A stretch of 64,000 bases of DNA, taken from assembly GCF_014529535.1 (NCBI RefSeq), contig NW_023503608.1:10032501-10096500 (forward strand), given 5' to 3'. The translations under genes and the position numbers were made by a program. The notes under the pieces were generated by a model. It was not told the origin of the DNA, ran no database searches, and was given only the letters and a program-made list of their open reading frames with translations. Within the stretch, counting starts at the first letter, position 1, and each line of letters begins with the position of its first letter. Source of the DNA: Bradysia coprophila (Eukaryota > Arthropoda > Insecta > Diptera > Sciaridae). Positions 59,909-64,000 of this stretch are shown piece after piece.

Positions 59909-61347
59909 ATGCGTAACACTAGATTGTTGATACTTTTTACCACAATAATTGCTGTAATTGTCTTCGTTGTCGTTACTTTTAATGAGTTGATTTTGAACGA
60001 GTTCTTCCTCAATCACCACACATTCGCCCAGGTAACATTGTCAATAACAATTTCCGACTTCTCCTGTATGTATCCGTTTAATCTACACATTCTATAGTGT
60101 CAATGGCCATCGGAGTTAAGAAATCCATTGAAAGCAATGATTATTGCCGACACACATCTCGTAGGTCCAATCAGTGGCTACTGGCCCGATATGATATTGC
60201 GTGATTGGCAAATGGGACGAGCGTACAATACAGCAATTTCATTGCACCAACCCGACGTCGTTTTCATATTGGGTGACCTATTCGATGACGGCGAATATGT
60301 TGATGGTAAATACTTTCAAGGGAACTATTTGACACGGTTCCATCAGACATTCCAGACACCAAAGCACATTAAAGTGTTCAGCGCTGTGGGAAATCATGAC
60401 ATCGGCTTTCACTACTCGTAAGTTGACTGGATTAGATTTTCACTCAAACATTGTTCATAAATTGGTTGGTTCAATTTACAGATTGACTCCGTACTTTCTC
60501 CGTCGTTTCGAAACCGCATTCACCGAAAGTGCTAACACATTGTTTACAATCAAAGACACTCATTTCGTTCTACTGAATTCGGTGACACTGGAACAGGACG
60601 GATGTTCCCTTTGTGAAAAAGCCGAAGCAGATATTGCTGCAATTTCAAAACGATTAAACTGTGCGAAACAACAGAACCGCAACAGTAGCGATTGTCGCAT
60701 GATACCAGACAAGTTGCCCTTCTACTCGAAACCGGTTCTTTTGCAACATTTCCCTACGTACCGGAAGTCGGACGATGAATGCGAGGAGCACGATTCGTAT
60801 GAGGTGGAAATTAATAAAGAGAAATGGGATGTTCTGTCGGTGAATGCAACCGACTTTCTGGGTAAACAATTGGATCCAAGTGTCGTATTTTGTGGACATA
60901 CACATCACTATTGTCGTTCATACAATAAGTGGGGCATAGAGGAGTACACGGCCGCTTCATTTAACCGACGACAAAAGCGGAACCCCAGTTTTCTATTGGT
61001 GAGTTGACTGGGACTCAATTATCATTGCAAGTAAAGTCTGTTGGTGCTAATACCGAAGACGATTTTTTTTGGCCGGATAATGTAAAGATTTATTCCTTTT
61101 AGGTCGAGTTCTCTGGAGAAAATTATGCCGTTACAAAGTGCAATATGCCCAGCCGAACGATTTCCGTTGTAATTTACGTTATTTGTTTTCTAGTCGCTAT
61201 CATCTCATTGTATTACCTGAAATACAGTAAACATGCACGCAGGTTGAGGATGAATTCGAGTCGGTACGTTCATGTGAATGTGAATTGTAAAGACTTGTCG
61301 TAATAAGTAGTCTAATTTCCAGGAGGAGCTCTATGTATCCCTTATAA
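59909..61347 (+). CDS. PGAP5: PGAP5/MPPE1 metallophosphoesterase, five exons
   Basis: Exons 59909-60031, 60098-60417, 60482-60998, 61103-61263 and 61323-61347 give 381 residues with consistent phases. In animals PGAP5 removes an ethanolamine-phosphate side branch from the second mannose of GPI anchors in the endoplasmic reticulum, promoting export of GPI proteins. An N-terminal membrane anchor (about 5-30) precedes the calcineurin-like fold: D59 and H61 (ADTHL), GDLFDDG 100-106, GNHD 139-142, QH 236-237 and GHTH 286-289, the full metal-binding set. A second membrane helix follows near the C-terminus (SVVIYVICFLVAIISLYYL), so the active site is lumenal. If the last intron (61264-61322) is retained, the protein ends in YVHVNVNCKDLS instead of RSSMYPL. 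Neither tail has the lysine ER-retrieval signal seen in mammals. Confidence 0.92.
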
Positions 61348-63036
61348 CAACGTGTCCCAACATCTGTCATTGGGAGTATTTTTCATCAGCAACGAAAACA
61401 CAGCTTATCGTACGAATTGCTAATGTGGACCCGAGGAAATGGTTTCGCAACTCTACGAGAAAATGCCACTTGTAAATATTCAGCGAAAAATCGATGAAAC
61501 ACGCAGATGGTGTCACATGATTTTGAATAGTCAGTGACCCGTCGGAGATGCTTTACTGACATAATTGTTAACTTTGCCGGTCGCGTTTGATATAAACTAA
61601 AATGTCACAAAGGCTTTATTGAAGAAGAGGCGGGAGATTTAAGGAGAAGGAGACAAGTGTAATACACCGGTGAATTATCACCAGACTGAAAATGTAATTA
61701 TCGCCGAGAATTATACTTCGGGTAATAATCAGTCAAAACATTTGGAGCAAAAATTTTGGCACAAATTCAATGGGGTCGTTCGTTTGAGTCACATTTTGTG
61801 AAAGGGAAAAATTTAATGGAGTCGTTCCCAGGCTGCAAATAGTTGGGGTAGTAATTCCTGGACGAAGACCAGAGTGATAAATTCAATTTTTATCAGTTCT
61901 GGGAATCATGTCCAGGAGGAAAATACCCGTCACCTCAAATGATCCATTAATTAATTTGGTTTTTCATTTTTGAAAATTTGTCACCTTAAAAAACACTTTA
62001 ATTCAAAGGCACATCAAGTCTAAGTTTTATATGTTCATTCTTAAGATGCAAACGACAGCTTCTCACTTTTCTCGCTTTTATTTTACTGAGCAATGTAATG
62101 TTATACCAAGCCATGGAGACTCACTCATGACAGCCAAAATTAATTGGGGAACTTAGTCAAACGCAGACTAATTTTTTGTTACAAAACCAGCTGTGACGAA
62201 ATGGTTGTATATCAAATAACAATCCACGGGCCAGTGCACTCTAAGGTAGAACAACAATTCATTTTTTGGATACTTCTTATTAATCGCTCTACTTACCTAT
62301 AACTAAAATCTATTTATAATTCGGAACACTTGCGATATCGAAACATACACAAAACTTACATTACTCTATCGCAAACATTTGTTATTAGCCCAATATCGCA
62401 GTTGTCGTTTTATCTTGCCATATAGGTAGATAGAGCGATGAAATATCAAAAAAAAAGTTACATATCTGAGGCGTGAAAATGACAATTTTCACACCTCTGA
62501 ACAGCGCAATAAAATTGTTCTCAAGTCTTTATTGCATTAAGACTTTCTCTGTTTGGGCGAAAATATTTTTTGACCTATGTGGAGCTAGTTTCATAAAAGC
62601 GATTACCTAAGTGAGGGATAAACTTGATGTGAATTGCTGGAAATACGTTAGAAATCTTACAAGTTTTATCTTAAAGACTACTGGGGAAAAATACTTTTGT
62701 TTTGACTTTGCTAAGTAAGTTCATATTATTTGTGACAAAACTTTATGTATCTGATATTTAAGAGCGCGACCAGACTTAGCATTCATAATATCGCACACAT
62801 TTAACCCATCCCATCGATTGATTGTTAATTGTTGAATCATTTGTATAAAAACGAAAATAAATTGAGTTACAACATTTTCTATTATACTCTTTTTTATCAT
62901 TTTTGTTATTTCTTTTTGTTGTGCAACATACAATCAATTTTAAATCGCATTTATATTCAGTTAGTAAACGTTCCACTCTTGAGTCAAAAAAACACTAAAA
63001 AAAAATCAGTTTAAAATCGACAAATGATCAATAATA
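61348..63036. other. Intergenic region, no gene recognised
   Basis: AT-rich and without a convincing coding region. It contains a short inverted repeat near 62472-62502 (GAGGCGTGAAAATG / CAATTTTCACACCTC). Confidence 0.5.
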
Positions 63037-63162
63037 ATGGCCGGTCACAGTAATTCTGCTAAAATATTTGATGAACTGTCTTCAGGTCGATCTGTTGAGA
63101 TCATAGAACCAGATAACCCTAAACAAATTGGAAATGTTCCAACTGAGAACACCGATCATTTG
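63037..63162 (+). CDS. First coding exon of an unrecognised gene
   Basis: A start in good context (AATAATGGCC) opens MAGHSNSAKIFDELSSGRSV and continues through EIIEPDNPKQIGNVPTENTDHL to a strong donor (TTG|GTGAGTA) at phase 0. The exon encodes 42 hydrophilic residues without a signal peptide. No partner exon was found before 64000, so the gene may continue past the window with the minus-strand protease in its intron. If unspliced, the frame runs to 63237 and adds a hydrophobic tail (VSIITILTFITLVLY), which would make a 66-residue tail-anchored protein. Function unknown. Confidence 0.5.
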
Positions 63163-63510
63163 GTGAGTATAATTACGATATTAACATTCATCACTCTCGT
63201 GTTATATTCACGTACATTGGTGTATTATACCTTCTGAGAGGGGCCAATATAACATAGTTTACGAAATATAAAGAAAATTAACTTGGTAATAACGACATCT
63301 CTGCTTTCTTTCAACAACAAATTTTTCCGTTTTTTTTCCTTTCATCAGTCTGAATTTGCTATGAAAAGTATGGCTGTTTGAAAATCTAAATCCGAAAAGA
63401 TTTTCTCCATTAAATTAGGATAGCTTTCGTTTCGACTACAAATCTTTCATGTGGTATACAAAAGACCTTGTGAACAGAGCAATAAAACATTCGCTTATTT
63501 TTTATTAGTT

Positions 63511-64000
63511 TCAAATGATGTTAGCTTGAAGCCAATTAATATAGCTGGTAGTGCGGGTAAAAATGGACGGCACAGATAATTCGCATCTCGGGGTGAATCC
63601 GAAACTAAGCCGAAAATATACTTTAAAAATATTCAGAATCTTCTTTACAAAGATTTTACCTGACAACTCCAACGAGTAGCGTTTGACCTCCAGCTGTCCG
63701 AGTAGTCATCGGCCCTCCACTATCGCCAGAACAAGCACCCCTTCCATTTGTTCCACTCATACAAATCATTGTGTTATGGATTAGACCAGGAAAGAAAAGA
63801 GAACACGCTACATTTGTCATAATATTGTCGTACACAAATCTTAAAACATCAGATTCTACGCCTTGACTGTCGCTAAATACTCCCCATCCACTAACAAGCC
63901 CTGAATATCCAGCAAAATTTTGTCCGCCATGTGCGGCAGTCGGCAGGGCAACGGGTTGAATAATTCCGGGAATGAATTGGATGGGCGCTGGTAAACGAAC
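63511..64000 (-). CDS. Chymotrypsin-fold (S1) serine protease, 3' part, cut by window end
   Basis: Two exons on the minus strand: 64000-63660 (continues beyond the window) and 63604-63511, joined GT-AG with phase 2. The translated part begins VRLPAPIQFIPGIIQPVALP and includes GYSGLVSGWG, the active serine in CSGDSGGP and the closing SIFTRTTSYINWLQANII. His57 and Asp102 lie outside. Two residues before the Cys of CSGDSGGP, the position of chymotrypsin 189, is Gly (GRGACSGDSGGP). This resembles brachyurin or crab collagenase-like enzymes rather than trypsin, which has Asp. It is likely a secreted digestive enzyme, but the signal peptide is not visible here. AATAAA on the minus strand lies at 63506-63501, giving a very short 3' untranslated region. 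Confidence 0.88.

Noticed and set aside
1..64000. CRISPR arrays, bacterial operons, rRNA or tRNA genes
   Set aside because: No regularly spaced repeats, no ribosomal sequence and no cloverleaf were seen; the only tRNA-like signal is the retroelement primer site.

Overview
The window looks like nuclear DNA of an insect, most likely a dipteran. It is AT-rich and all genes are split by GT-AG introns except one. The genes recognised are SCYL2, ornithine decarboxylase, an AA15 copper monooxygenase, PGAP5/MPPE1 and a chymotrypsin-fold protease. Non-coding DNA is crowded with small DNA transposons and foldbacks. The AA15 enzyme and a DUF4729-like protein favour an arthropod, probably a fly or midge; the exact lineage is inference.

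Left two thirds (about 6.7 to 44.5 kb, plus strand) is one long gene, SCYL2. I rebuilt it from exons whose splice phases all agree. It starts inside the pseudokinase domain; N-lobe exons were not found in 1-6694. Its 11.2 kb intron (14841-26027) carries a complete four-exon gene on the opposite strand (17390-18547). The same intron has a near 1 kb foldback, an orphan U2AF-like exon fragment and a young non-autonomous LTR retrotransposon. The LTR element has identical LTRs, a tRNA-Pro-like primer site, and a gag/protease ORF without reverse transcriptase.

From 44.5 to 54.7 kb there are no recognisable host genes. This stretch holds an exact 230 bp duplication, a cluster of short palindromes and a 1.8 kb element with inverted arms of about 155 bp.

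The right end is gene-dense. An intronless ornithine decarboxylase-like gene (54720-55862) is followed by a secreted AA15 lytic polysaccharide monooxygenase (57432-58295) and PGAP5 (59909-61347). A first exon of an unrecognised gene follows (63037-63162), then the 3' half of a serine protease on the minus strand (63511-64000, cut by the window). The LPMO-PGAP5 gap holds two inverted copies of one MITE, one of them broken by a second MITE with an 8 bp target duplication. The genes have no evident shared pathway: SCYL2 and PGAP5 belong to membrane trafficking and GPI-anchor processing, the LPMO and protease are probably secreted, and the decarboxylase belongs to polyamine metabolism.

A pattern that crosses the window is a set of hairpins with differing arms but a common apex resembling CTCGGCTTCGCCTCGG (near 5.2, 5.4, 5.6, 24.9, 32.6 and 38.3 kb).
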